A DNA stretch of 29,630 nucleotides from Clarireedia homoeocarpa (Eukaryota > Ascomycota > Leotiomycetes > Helotiales > Rutstroemiaceae): contig LNKV01000099.1 in NCBI GenBank assembly GCA_001465935.1, forward strand, positions 1 through 29,630, in the 5' to 3' direction. The notes under the pieces are model-generated. The model saw only the letters and a program-made list of their open reading frames with translations. It made no database searches and had not been told where the DNA came from. Position numbers and translations under genes: made by a program. This document shows, piece by piece, positions 18,223 to 27,379 of this stretch; position 1 is the stretch's first letter; each line of letters starts with the position of its first letter.

Positions 18223-19767
18223 TTACGATGACTGATAACCGATGGGTACTAGGTGGGTAAATCGAACGGCATATCGAATACCCATCCATTGGCCGTGCCG
18301 GATCTTTTCTGGCTTGTTATTGTTGTTGTTGTTGTCATTGTGGTTATGCATTGAGCTTGATGAGTCCTGGTTATCCAATTTAGCTCCTACTTGGCCAGTC
18401 AACAAGAAATATTGATCATTCGACCGTTGTGCTCTATGACTAACGACCCCTCGGCAATCATCACAGTAGTTGACATCGGGATTTCTCTGGTACAGTAGGT
18501 AACTGACAATGAGTACGAACAATGCGTATGCATTTTGCAGATACACGAGATTAGCCTGTAGTATAGTGGAAAATATTCTGCCGGCCGACTTCATTCGTGG
18601 CACCTGGCAGACGTAGTTGGTGATCAAGGTAGCTTGCGTTGCATTCAGATTTGGCAGCGGCGTTTCGTTGGGGTCAAACGGTGCTTGCGCCAGGCCTTTG
18701 TTTATCGACGAACTGATGCTTCCGTTGTACTCGCTGGTGAAATTCGACGTCAAGTTGGCCAGTAACCTTGGCTCGACGAGCATATTCGGCACAGCGCTTT
18801 GGTTGCTGCCCAAGTCCGTCAGCACCGAGAACCACATAGCCTTCCCCAACACATCGACCGACTTCCAAATAGACGGGTAGGGATCGGACCCCTTATGGAT
18901 CTGCATCAGCTGCGGCACACTTTTCTCATTGCAGTAGCTGTGCTCAGTGAAACACTCGACATGAAAAAATTCCAGGCTCTCAAGTTCGGCAGCAGTGCCG
19001 ACTTTCGCGGTGGAATTTCGCGTGAGGATAATGGTCGCATGGTAAAGCCCATCTTTTACAGTGCCATTTGCGGCAAGCTTGTAGTTGCGCGCAAAAACCC
19101 TCCAGTATAACTGCAGCAGGGATTGGCCTCAGTACAAGCTGGCTTGAGTAGTTTTGTTGCTGGATAGAAAATACCCCACGTCCCTATTCACGGCATCGAA
19201 CGTTGCCACCAGCTCAAAGTACGTTGGACCGTTCATGTCGTCAGTCAGAGACGTATCGATGTCAATGGAGCATTGGGCGTAAGCTTCTAGGATCACTCCC
19301 GGATTCGACCTGGCATTCGGAAGGTTATCCCGAGAATCACGACTGGGAATCAGAATATTGACCGAGGTCACGTTACAGTCTCTGAGAGGATTGTTCAATT
19401 ACACGAGCGACCCCAGGTTCACAATGGCGTCGTTGCCCTTTTTGCGCCATATTTTCTGCAGCGCATATGCGAATACACTGTTGTTGGTGAAAACCTGCGA
19501 GTTGAGGTTGAATATGGAAGCCGCACAAGTTGCCTGCACTTTATCGGTGAAGATGGACGGCCAGTTAATGCCGCCGTACCAGCGCGGGTGTGCGATGGTC
19601 TCGTTAGGATTATTGGTCGACGTCGCAGCCAGCTCGCAACCGCTTGCTATTACATTGTCAAACGAAATCAGAACCGCGAGTATGATAGCACCTACGATGA
19701 CCGTAGGGGTGAACGACCGGTAAGGATATTGTCGCCCAACCGGGTATGAAAAGAAAGATTCGTACAT
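18223..19767 (-). pseudogene. Large two-TM glycoprotein-like gene with two nonsense codons
   Basis: From ATG 19765-19767 (MYESFFSYPVGRQYPYRSFT) a single frame of about 514 codons runs to a stop at 18223-18225. It has an N-terminal membrane segment (VIVGAIILAVLISF), a large region with many N-x-S/T sites and cysteines, a second membrane segment (about 18510-18455: NAYALFVLIVSYLLY) and a short asparagine-rich tail encoded by a microsatellite at 18310-18345. It fits a family of fungal membrane proteins of unknown function with a big extracytoplasmic domain. Two in-frame stops interrupt it: TAA 19399-19401 and TGA 19129-19131. The latter is probably TGG to TGA (L-Y-W-G). No indels are seen, so loss is recent, or the stops are allele-specific. 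Confidence 0.65.
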
Positions 19768-19821
19768 CTTGTTGCTATGATTCGTCGCACGCTCAGGATA
19801 TGCAAATGACAGAATTTTCAA

Positions 19822-20600
19822 GCTGTTAGCGCCAAACTGAGGATGCTACCACATTCTTATATTTTCCGCATTTTCTCCGCTTGGAGACTCTTAGGAAAGC
19901 CTGTCCCAGGAGTTTCATGTGCGTAGGAGCTTCAATTGAACGTCTATTCAGAGGGATTTCACGAGCTGAAAAAAAATCCCCTTTGAGGGCGGCGTAGACT
20001 TTTTCTCCCCCTGCAAAAGATGGGTGCGAGTAGCTACAAGTTACTCGAGGCAAGGCGTAAAAAAGGCTACTTGGTAACAGCAATTGCGCATCGAAGCAAA
20101 AATACGCAGTGAGAGATATGAGAGACTCGGTACTGTTCACGAAAAATAATAATTCAACAATAATAAATCAAATGCGCAACAACTGGGCAACAATCATTCA
20201 TAAGTCTACTAGGTCCTCGGCCCGATTGTATTTTTCACCGAGGAGACAAACAGCTCACTCAATTCTATAGAAGTATAATAGGGTAGGGTAAGTGGTGAGG
20301 AGTGGTATAGTGTGAGTGATGCTGATGGTGTGAAGAAAACCGGTAAAGACGTTGTGAAACATTTTTTGGGTGAATGGGATAGGGATGGGTGGATAGGATA
20401 AATTGGATTTATCCGGGGGCGAAAAGGGTCGGACTGGGGTCGGAATGTCTGGTTGACAGATTTCGGGTGAGGGTATGGTAGTGATGGTGAGGGTAATAGG
20501 ATGGCTAGGTGGGCAGTAAATTGGGACGACACCTGGACTACTGATAGGCAGACTGAAACAGCCTCGGAGCATTCGCACCCCGAGACTCGAAAGAACACGA
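19822..20600 (-). promoter_or_regulatory. Pyrimidine-rich upstream region of the membrane-protein gene
   Basis: Upstream of 19767, the strand carrying the gene is strongly C/T-rich (about 20280-20520), as is common in fungal promoters and 5' leaders. Long minus-strand frames here (20209-20608) are proline, serine and threonine rich in two registers at once, which is what a pyrimidine tract gives. I therefore read it as regulatory rather than coding. No specific binding site is claimed. Confidence 0.35.
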
Positions 20601-20608
20601 ATCCTCAA

Positions 20609-21077
20609 TCATATATATGGCTTTCAAAATTCCACCGCACCATCAGATCGATTAATCGATCATGCTAGAGATCTGTCAACCATCTCAGCCGTCCCACGAA
20701 ACACAAAATAATCAACAATACCTTTCCTTATTATCTAGATAGATTTTGCGGCAGGATCGGGGCATCTGGTTCAGAAAGAGCTATCTTAGCCTCATGAAAC
20801 AATTGTGAAGCTTGTTTGAAGGATATGTTTGCTTATACAAATACCACTGCATTTATAGCTACTGCGGCTGATTGGGCAAAGTTGCCAACATCGCAAACAT
20901 ACCAACAAATCGTTAGAAACCGTCGACTCCAATAACCAGCTTCTTGAGAGTCTTCAGGCCAGATTTCTCTTCATGGTCTAAGTCTTATTATCTCGGAAAC
21001 AGCCAACAGGTAGTCAAAACGGCCTTCAACCCACCATATCGCCGGAACAAGAGAACAAGTAATACTGAGGGCGAAGT
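20609..21077. other. Spacer downstream of the HET gene
   Basis: Nothing recognised. It probably contains the 3' UTR of the HET gene, which is transcribed leftward and stops at 21078. Confidence 0.4.
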
Positions 21078-22859
21078 TCACATTCTGTATCTGTATATAC
21101 TTTGGGAAACCTCAACACACCATGCATTCTCGCCCATATCGAATTCCAGTGTCGCTTGAAGACAAACAAGTCTAGAAGGCGGAGCTCGAAATTGATGCAC
21201 TGCGCGTCGTTGTACATTCTGGTTGCTTCGCATCCTTGATTCAAGATCCTTGCAGAGTTCCTGAAGTGACATCTTTGAACTATTGAGGACTTTTATAAAC
21301 TGTTGATCTGGTGTAATAAAAAAACACACCGCAATTGTTCTGTTCAGTGTGTGTTTAAGTAACACGCCTCCACACTTGGTGAGAATGTTCCAAGCAAGAT
21401 CTTGGTACTTACTCATCACACCAATTTCAATATTCCATTGACGCTCCGGAAAGACCTCAACTACTTGCAGCGATGATGGTAGCTTTTTGATGCAGAGTGA
21501 CGATATTATTTCCAGATCTGAGCTGCGACTCTGGAAGTTATAACGTGGAAGCAGGACTGTGCGATATTCTTCAAATTGTAACTCTCCGGAATTGATCGAA
21601 TGCAATTGAGTGTTGTTCCAGTGCTGTGGTTGAGACTTGCCACAGTTTGGTGTACACTTCTCGATCGAACATACTGTGGTCTCGCCAGAACTTGTGGGAT
21701 CTACTATTCGCTCCTTTAAATGCAAACAAAGAACTCTTTCAGGATCACCCTCCATATAGCAATTCAAGACTGCAAGGAAACCCTTATCTGAATCTTTCCT
21801 ATGTTGTTTCAGAATAGGTACCTTCAACTTGAGACCCCGGTGTGTCAACTCGAAAGAGTGTCTAACAGTTGCGTCATTGCGTAAGGTGACTTTGCCACAG
21901 AACTCAAAATGATCTAGTGAGGGAGCCAGAAGCCCATTCTCTATGCCCCGGCACCATGTAAACACCGAGGAATCTGCTGACCTGCGAATAATTTCTTCCT
22001 GCAGTCGTGTGAACGCCTTCTTTCCTTCACCATACAGTAGCGGCATGTTGATATCTAGTAGCCCTAAGAGACTGTATGCCCTGTCCTCGATACGAGTAGT
22101 CTCACGATGTGCAGCCCATGACAATCTTTTTGCTATACTTAATTCCTCCAGCTTGGATCTATTACTTAGATCAGTCTGATCTATCTTAGTGATGTTCGAG
22201 AGCGTGTCTAAGAGATGTAGTTTATTTCCAATGAAGTTCCAACTCTTTCCATAGAACTCCAAATTCTTGGGAGCAATCAGCTCCTGAAGCGTCCAACCTC
22301 GACGAAACCAACGACACGCTGTAAACTTTGATACCCAATCTTCTTGATGTAGTCCAGTCTTCTCTTTATCATCCATAGGAGGTAAGTTTGATTGGATAGG
22401 AATAGACCTAGCACTAGTTGCGCATAGTTGTGCAACACATGTATCGGAGTCCACAGGCTTGGCAGCAATAACTTTGGGTGGGCCTGTTTCGCCCAGTCTT
22501 GGACAATTGCCGGGCAAATCGACAAGATAAACATAGCATATAGCTGCTGAGCTATACCACATGTACATCGAATTAATTGCCTCAGCGAGTTCCGAGCTGC
22601 TCTTCTTATCGATGCAGCAAGTATCGATCCAGACATATGAATATCCATCACTATGTGCTCGAATGCAAGTAGATTTAATTTTGGCAAATCCCGGTTTCCT
22701 TGCTGCCTCACGAGGGTTCATTAAATCGGTTAGGCTTACTTCGCCTTCATTTTCGATCCAAGTGTGGGACAGGATGGCGTACTCTTTGGGCGGGTTGTGG
22801 AACCGCAGAAGACGAATGTCGCCATGGGTCTTAAAATGATCGACGTCAATGAGGTTCAT
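21078..22859 (-). CDS. HET-domain heterokaryon incompatibility protein
   Basis: An uninterrupted 593-residue protein with a HET domain (PF06985), which in fungi triggers cell death after fusion of genetically different hyphae. The three conserved blocks are visible: YAILSHTW (27-34), GYSYVWIDTCCIDKKSS with AINSMYMWY (72-102), and WFRRGWTLQELIAP (about 184-197). The usual following segment AHRETTRIEDRAYSLLGL with LLYGEGKKAF lies at about 250-285. The rest (about 300-593) has no recognised domain; a NACHT or WD40 part is absent. ATG 22857-22859 is followed at once by the typical short leader, so the start is convincing. It is the only long gene in the window without a break, among decayed neighbours. 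Confidence 0.92.
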   Translation of the reverse strand: MNLIDVDHFKTHGDIRLLRFHNPPKEYAILSHTWIENEGEVSLTDLMNPREAARKPGFAKIKSTCIRAHSDGYSYVWIDTCCIDKKSSSELAEAINSMYMWYSSAAICYVYLVDLPGNCPRLGETGPPKVIAAKPVDSDTCVAQLCATSARSIPIQSNLPPMDDKEKTGLHQEDWVSKFTACRWFRRGWTLQELIAPKNLEFYGKSWNFIGNKLHLLDTLSNITKIDQTDLSNRSKLEELSIAKRLSWAAHRETTRIEDRAYSLLGLLDINMPLLYGEGKKAFTRLQEEIIRRSADSSVFTWCRGIENGLLAPSLDHFEFCGKVTLRNDATVRHSFELTHRGLKLKVPILKQHRKDSDKGFLAVLNCYMEGDPERVLCLHLKERIVDPTSSGETTVCSIEKCTPNCGKSQPQHWNNTQLHSINSGELQFEEYRTVLLPRYNFQSRSSDLEIISSLCIKKLPSSLQVVEVFPERQWNIEIGVMSKYQDLAWNILTKCGGVLLKHTLNRTIAVCFFITPDQQFIKVLNSSKMSLQELCKDLESRMRSNQNVQRRAVHQFRAPPSRLVCLQATLEFDMGENAWCVEVSQSIYRYRM

Positions 22860-23250
22860 TATTTAGAGATTCAGTGATGTATAACACTAAAGACGTAATC
22901 ATTGAAATATAGCTGCATACGGAGGCAGCCAGATAATTTTATTATCTGAAAAGTGCTAGGAGGACAAGTATTGTCCTGCTTATAATATCCTCGGTATAGA
23001 CACGTGGCTGCGAAAGCTTCTAGAAGTTTCATAGCTCACATGATATGATTCTAGCGTGCTACATAATACTGCTAGCATGATTTACTGATTACAGCAACCT
23101 CTACATCCTCTAATTGTTACCACCTTGGTAATATAGGTGAACGTACATAGGCGGATCGAACCACCCATTGTTAATGTCACTTTTTCTGCTTGGTAACTTG
23201 CTCATCTTCATCTCTATTCTATTATTTCTATCTTCATTTCTATCATTTTG
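22860..23250. other. Upstream region of the HET gene
   Basis: Noncoding, AT-rich near the ATG. A C/T-rich stretch with repeated TTTCTAT and TCATTTC words runs from about 23200 to 23248. It probably holds the HET promoter. No specific site can be supported. Confidence 0.4.
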
Positions 23251-23470
23251 TTACGAACCATAAGGCTTGAGGACCATAGGCTCAAATACCCTGGGTATTA
23301 GTAGAACCTCAGGTAGGAACTGGATAGCACCGAAGGGTATACGATCCAATATTGGGGGTAGCATGAAATCGCATGCAATCCAGTGCAACCTATAAGGGCC
23401 GAAGGTCTATATGAGGAAGCTGTAGCTAAGTATATAAGATTTTTGTGCTTAACTCAAATAGTTATGCCAG
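23251..23470 (+). mobile_element. LTR-like sequence B, possible solo LTR
   Basis: It begins TGTTACGAACCATAAGG, like the 5' end of fungal Gypsy-type LTRs. It shares the motif series described for 12361-12478, including the TATA-like GTCTATAT and the end GTGCTTAACTCAAATAGT. It is longer than copy A by an internal segment. No matching second LTR, primer-binding site or polyprotein is present, so a solo or truncated LTR is most likely. The right end is set by where kinase-like coding sequence takes over. Confidence 0.5.
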
Positions 23471-24363
23471 CGGGACGAATGTGCGCATTGAAGAACGCGA
23501 GCCAGATACAATCGGCGCCCACAGTATTCAAGGAACGGTAGTTGACAGTCTGGCCCACTGCCGGAATGAGTGGCAGCGGAATAACGTTGGCTGTATTCAA
23601 GAAGCCGGAGTCGACAGTTTCACGGATTGCGAAAGTGAGACATACGACAACCGAGTGAACTACTGTTTGGTAACTTCACCAGCTGGACGACCTCTCCGCG
23701 AATATCATTCAGTTAGACAGCTTTTAGAGGTGCTACGCGATGCAATCCGAGGCCATAGGTCGCTACTAGAGGATGGAAAGATTCTACATCGGGATATCTC
23801 CGAAAATAACATCATCATCACCGAGATCCCTGCTGAAGGTGACCCGAAAGGAAGACTGATTGACTTGGACTTGGCAAAGGAGTTGGACAGTATGCTAAGT
23901 GGGGCTCGTCACCGGACTGGCACAATGCAGTTTATGGCGATCGAGGTTCTTGAAGGCCACGGTCACACGTATCGGCATGATCTCGAGTCATTTTTTTACG
24001 TCTTCCTATGGATATGCATTCGATATGGCTACGAAGATACGGGCAGGCAAAAACCCAGTAAGGTGGTGAGAGCGAAGACAAACATACTGTGAGGTTGGTA
24101 TACTGGAATATACAGACATTGCTAGGAATAAGACAGTAGATATGACCAAAAACCGACTCGAGAAAATTATCGTGGAGTTCGCGTCGAAGTTTGAGAACCT
24201 CAAGCCGTTAGCTCGCGAGCTCTGATCTGTTCTCTTTCCAATTAGGGATGGGGATATATTTACAGGAACGTTCCACGACCATAGTATAATGTACGAGGGG
24301 ATGATCAAGGCGTTCAACACGGCAATCGACCGTCTGGGGAAGGAGGAACAGGTAATTGCATAG
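23471..24363 (+). pseudogene. Fungal-type protein kinase (FunK1 family), broken
   Basis: The frame up to 24092 contains YCLVTSPAGRPLREYHSVRQ, the catalytic loop ILHRDISENNIII (about 23781-23820), GRLIDLDLAKE in place of the usual DFG segment (about 23851-23883), and GTMQFMAIEVLEG with HDLESFFYVFLWI. This is the FunK1 pattern (PF17667). The frame ends at TGA 24090-24092. The family's C-terminal part resumes in another frame (EYTDIARNKTVDMTKNRLEK ... FPIRDGDIFTGTF ... IKAFNTAIDRL) and has one more stop (TGA near 24222) before TAG 24361-24363. The N-lobe is missing: coding similarity starts beside the LTR-like sequence, which supplies the first in-frame codons. The kinase is probably inactive. 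Confidence 0.75.
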
Positions 24364-24846
24364 ACGAAGCAACTGGGTGTTAGCATTGTAAAGCGTTTTT
24401 GGAGGGAAATAGGGGAATTTGGATCTTTTTCTTCTTGAGCACAAAGGATCTAGAGAAAACTGTAAGATACAATGATACCAGGGATATCTTATTGTATAAT
24501 ACGCCAAGGATTCATACTACCACTGTGCTGAAGATGAAGTCTTGAACAGGTGTTTCTTACGCACAGTCGACAGCGATAAGCAGGTAGTGAACCGTTTTCC
24601 GATTCTAGTTACATGCTCGCTGAATTACATAATAAAACTGCCTCATTTAGCAAGTTTAATCGATATCTTCAATAGCCTCAGTCATAAGTTTGACTCCGCT
24701 AGTGTCCGCATCTAGAATACACACTCAGAGAGGTGTCCTTCCTTACGTAGTACATTTCATCGAAAAGGCCCAATATATACTATTTTTGACACCATCGTTC
24801 TATCAGTGGGTTATAGGCGCTGTGTAAGCATAGGTCATTTCATACC
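24364..24846. other. Spacer after the FunK1 remnant
   Basis: No frame, repeat or RNA gene is convincing. Minus-strand frames here only mirror the kinase strand or are short. Confidence 0.4.
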
Positions 24847-24879
24847 ATGGAAAATAGTAGAAATATATTGCATGAAGAA

Positions 24880-25300
24880 GTCAAGAAAAGACCAGTTCTC
24901 CAGGAAAGACTTGTTCGTCAAGAAAGATTATTCTTAAAAGAAAGGGTAGTTCTTGAAAAAAGATTAGTCCTCAAGGAAAGACTAATTCTCCGGGAAAGAC
25001 TAATCCTTGAAATGAGATTAATCTTCCTAGTAGACCAGTATATAGAGAGAGACTAGTATACAGAAAAAGAAATTATTTGAAAAGACTAATACGCGGAGAG
25101 AGACTAGTACACGGAGGGAGACCAGTACGCGGAGGGAGACTAGTACACAGAAAGAGACTGGTACACAGAGGGAGACTAGGACGTAGAGAAAGACTAGTAC
25201 ACAGAAAGAGACTAGTACAATATATTTTGAAAAGACTAGTACGTGGAGGGAGACTAGTCTCTTAAGAAAGACTCATTCTTGGAGAAAGACTATTTTTAGA
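24880..25300 (+). repeat. 18-bp minisatellite encoding a hexapeptide
   Basis: Roughly twenty imperfect 18-bp units built around GAAAGACTAGT or GGGAGACTAGT. They encode hexapeptides of the type ERLVLK and RLVHRK in two open stretches: 24847-25056 (69 residues from ATG 24847) and 25077-25265 (62 residues). A break lies between them and their frames differ. The units diverge along the array: the left third has TTCT/TCCT cores, the right has ACACAG and ACGCGG. A translated product would be a very basic, regularly spaced Arg-Leu-Val coil-like chain. Whether it is expressed is unknown. Confidence 0.75.
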
Positions 25301-25470
25301 AAAAGGTCAATCATCTGAAAGATAATAAGAGAAAAGCTTATTAAGAAAGAACTACTCTTAAATAAGATCTATTCCTATTTTCTTATTATCTAATTAGATT
25401 ATTCCTATATAGAATAGAGATAAATAAAAGATTGTTCCTAAAAGGTATATTAGCTGAATAAAATATCTCT
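25301..25470. other. AT-rich spacer
   Basis: A/T-rich DNA between the minisatellite and the LINE relic, with no feature recognised. Confidence 0.5.
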
Positions 25471-25773
25471 TTATCCGCCGAATAAGTATAGCAGTACTAG
25501 AAACGAGAGTAATGTAAGGAAGTAGTGGTAATTGGCAGGCGTACAGGGATTAAACTGCGTAACAGCTGCAGTACAAGCAGCAAAGTGGTCTGGAGTCTTG
25601 AGCTCCCCACAGCAGCACTGAAGTTCAGTGTCCTCATGGTGAAAGCGTTCATAGTACGCCGCAAAGTCTCTATGTCCAGAGCGTGCGGCGAGTAGGCGGC
25701 TAAGTAGGGGTCGTGGAAATAACAGACCCTTAGGCAGTTTTTTAGAGAGTACACACAGGCTCAGTTGGCACAT
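25471..25773 (-). pseudogene. C-terminal relic of a second LINE type
   Basis: The minus strand reads PRPLLSRLLAARSGHRDFAA, YYERFHHEDTELQCCCGELK and TPDHFAACTAA. Tad-type fungal LINE ORF2 proteins end with this pattern (LLAARSGHGDFA-YHERFNH, then C-x-C ... H-x4-C). It is clearly different from the LINE family in the left duplication (CKCGKKETPEHLLLSC), so two LINE lineages are represented. The residues after CTAAV are not typical and the upstream RNase H part is not found in frame, so this is a short truncated relic. Confidence 0.7.
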
Positions 25774-25852
25774 TGTTTATCTCCTTGTCCCACTCGTTGA
25801 GATGTGACGAGACGTCCAAAGAGACAGAGCCGGGCTGGGAATCGGCCTGCGC

Positions 25853-25899
25853 GCGTTAGGGGCACGTTAGGGGCACGTTAGGGGCACGTTAGGGGCATG
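25853..25899. repeat. 11-bp tandem repeat containing TTAGGGG
   Basis: TTAGGGGCACG is repeated; TTAGGGG starts at 25856, 25867, 25878 and 25889. The heptamer resembles the fungal telomere repeat TTAGGG, but each unit has four extra bases, so this is not plain telomeric DNA. Confidence 0.85.
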
Positions 25900-25902
25900 T
25901 CA

Positions 25903-26390
25903 ATCCGAAGGTGGTGTGCTTCTCCACTTGCATTATCCATGGAGCGGGGGGGAGGGGGGGGGCAGCCTGCGCGGCGTAAGGACAGATCGTCCAAGATGGC
26001 TCGAAGCTCTATCTGTAGCAGGCCGCCTGCAACTGGATCGACGAGATTGTCTAGCGTGCGGATTGTTTTGGTTACTGGGCCCACGATGAACATGGCCCAT
26101 TTCTCTTGTCGTTCAATTATAGCCGAGCCAATGGCCGTGGCAATATCCTGGCTGCGTGTTATAATTAAGGCAGCCTGTGCCAGCGTGTGCGCCATAATCG
26201 CGAAGCCGGTGGCAGTAGGTTATACGTCCTTTACGGTCTCATCTCCATAATATGGCATATCTTTTGCCAGAGTACGTAAGGGCCTTCATTCCGGGTGGGG
26301 TGCTCTTTGGGGATGTGTATTATACCCTGGCCCATGAGGGCGCCGAAGATCTCTCTTAGGCTCACGGCCCACTGCGACGCGGTGCTCTCA
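25903..26390 (-). pseudogene. GC-rich relic coding sequence, gag-like, minus strand
   Basis: Minus-strand reading gives protein-like pieces: SQWAVSLREIFGALMGQGII (about 26380-26320), then in another frame RTLAKDMPYYGDETVKDV, TAA, PTATGFAIMAHTLAQAALII through VTKTIRTLDNLVDPVAGG and ILDDLSLRR (about 26275-25980). The helical, alanine- and leucine-rich nature and its position upstream of the LINE C-terminus on the same strand suggest an ORF1/gag relic of a retroelement. No zinc knuckle or other diagnostic motif is present. A G-rich tract at 25938-25962 gives a proline run after the readable part. Base composition is much higher in GC than that of the flanks. Confidence 0.4.
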
Positions 26391-26394
26391 ATTT

Positions 26395-26512
26395 TTAGTT
26401 TTTTAATATTATTTTTTAATGAATTAATAATATTAATTTAAAATATATTCTATTTTATTTCATTTTTAAAAAATTATATTTCTTTAGTATATTAATATTT
26501 ATTACTAAAAGT
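26395..26512. other. Extremely AT-rich block
   Basis: Almost pure A/T (AATATTA, TTTAAAA words) between the GC-rich relic and the LTR-like sequence. The abrupt composition change at about 26392 marks an element border or strong RIP of one segment only. Confidence 0.7.
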
Positions 26513-26680
26513 GTTGGAACATATGGTCAGCCCTTATGGTTGGCCATTACGTGTTGATAAATACTAGGCCATGTAGGGCCTAGCCCGTGTCGCGGGTATA
26601 TCCTCGACGCGTCTGTAATTAGTTCTAGCTTCCCTAGTAAACCTCAATATAACTCCTGTTAACCCCTAACTTCCGCTCCC
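26513..26680 (+). mobile_element. Possible Copia-type LTR fragment
   Basis: It starts TGTTGGAACATATGGTCAG, like the 5' end of Ty1/Copia LTRs (TGTTGGA). A partial inverted repeat (ATGGTCAGCC / GGTTGGCCAT) lies near its start. No clear TAACA or TCCAACA end and no second LTR are seen, so this is tentative. Confidence 0.3.
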
Positions 26681-26683
26681 CTG

Positions 26684-26825
26684 GGCCTATGACACCTACA
26701 GGGGCATTACTTTCAATAAAAAGTAATATTTATATTATTTATTTATTTATTATTATTTTCAATTTTATTATATTTATTAATTATATTTATTATTGAAAGT
26801 AATGCCCCTGTAGGTGTCATAGGCC
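26684..26825. repeat. Perfect 36-bp inverted repeat with 70-bp AT loop
   Basis: Arms 26684-26719 and 26790-26825 are exact inverse complements (GGCCTATGACACC ... TTTCAATAA). The 70 bases between them are almost only A and T. It has the form of a tiny foldback element or MITE of 142 bp. No clear target duplication was found. A perfect 36-bp match in a window full of decayed sequence means that it is young or under constraint. Confidence 0.9.
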
Positions 26826-27116
26826 TTACCCTAAGTATTTTTATAATTAACTATAAATTATAAAGAATAAATCGTATGCAGTCTCAGGTATACAGAATGC
26901 TACAGCACCGACAAGCATATCTAATTTAATCCTTGGGTGTTGTCCTATCCCTAATTGAATAAGGTTGCACCTAGTCCAATAGCAATATACCAGTAAACAG
27001 CCTATCATTAGCTTTGTATGACAAGATTTAGTCCCTTAGACGGGATCAGAGGTGCATAAGAAGGTCTTGATTATTTACCCTTATACAGTACTACGAGCAA
27101 CACTTCTGCGCAGCAC
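26826..27116. other. Spacer, nothing recognised
   Basis: AT-rich near the inverted repeat, mixed composition afterwards. No gene or repeat can be supported. Confidence 0.4.
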
Positions 27117-27118
27117 CA

Positions 27119-27189
27119 GGTGGGTACACTAATTCATCGACCAACTAATTTTCGAAGTTTGGAAGTTGGTCGATGAATTAGGTACACCT
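27119..27189. repeat. Hairpin-forming inverted repeat
   Basis: CTAATTCATCGACCAAC (27129-27145) and its exact inverse complement (27165-27181) are separated by 19 bases. Beyond them GTGGGTACA and GTACACC extend the stem imperfectly, to roughly 27 paired bases. A foldback MITE is the likeliest reading. A bidirectional terminator downstream of the gene at 27380-28958 is an alternative. Confidence 0.8.
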
Positions 27190-27379
27190 ACACATGATTT
27201 TTTTTCATCAAACTAATACAAGAACTGCTTACGATCACGTCGATATACCTGAAGGGGGCTATAATATAATCGAAAATCTCAAGAGCTTCCTACTCAAACG
27301 TAACTTTTAATATCAGCGAGAACAACTATTTATAAGAAAACTACCAAGAGATCATGTAGACGAATAACAAACTCCTTCA

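Noticed and set aside
20209..20608. Two overlapping minus-strand frames of 117-129 residues
   Set aside because: Both arise from one pyrimidine-rich tract, with proline/serine/threonine bias in two registers; better read as a promoter or leader.
22277..22711. 144-residue minus-strand frame
   Set aside because: Shadow frame within the HET-domain coding sequence.
23150..23180. GGATCGAACC, resembling a tRNA T-loop
   Set aside because: No acceptor, D or anticodon stems can be paired around it.
25853..25899. True telomere end
   Set aside because: The 11-bp unit is not the plain telomere repeat and retroelement relics flank it on both sides.
25897..26250. 117-residue plus-strand frame
   Set aside because: Antisense to the gag-like minus-strand reading, which has the more protein-like composition.
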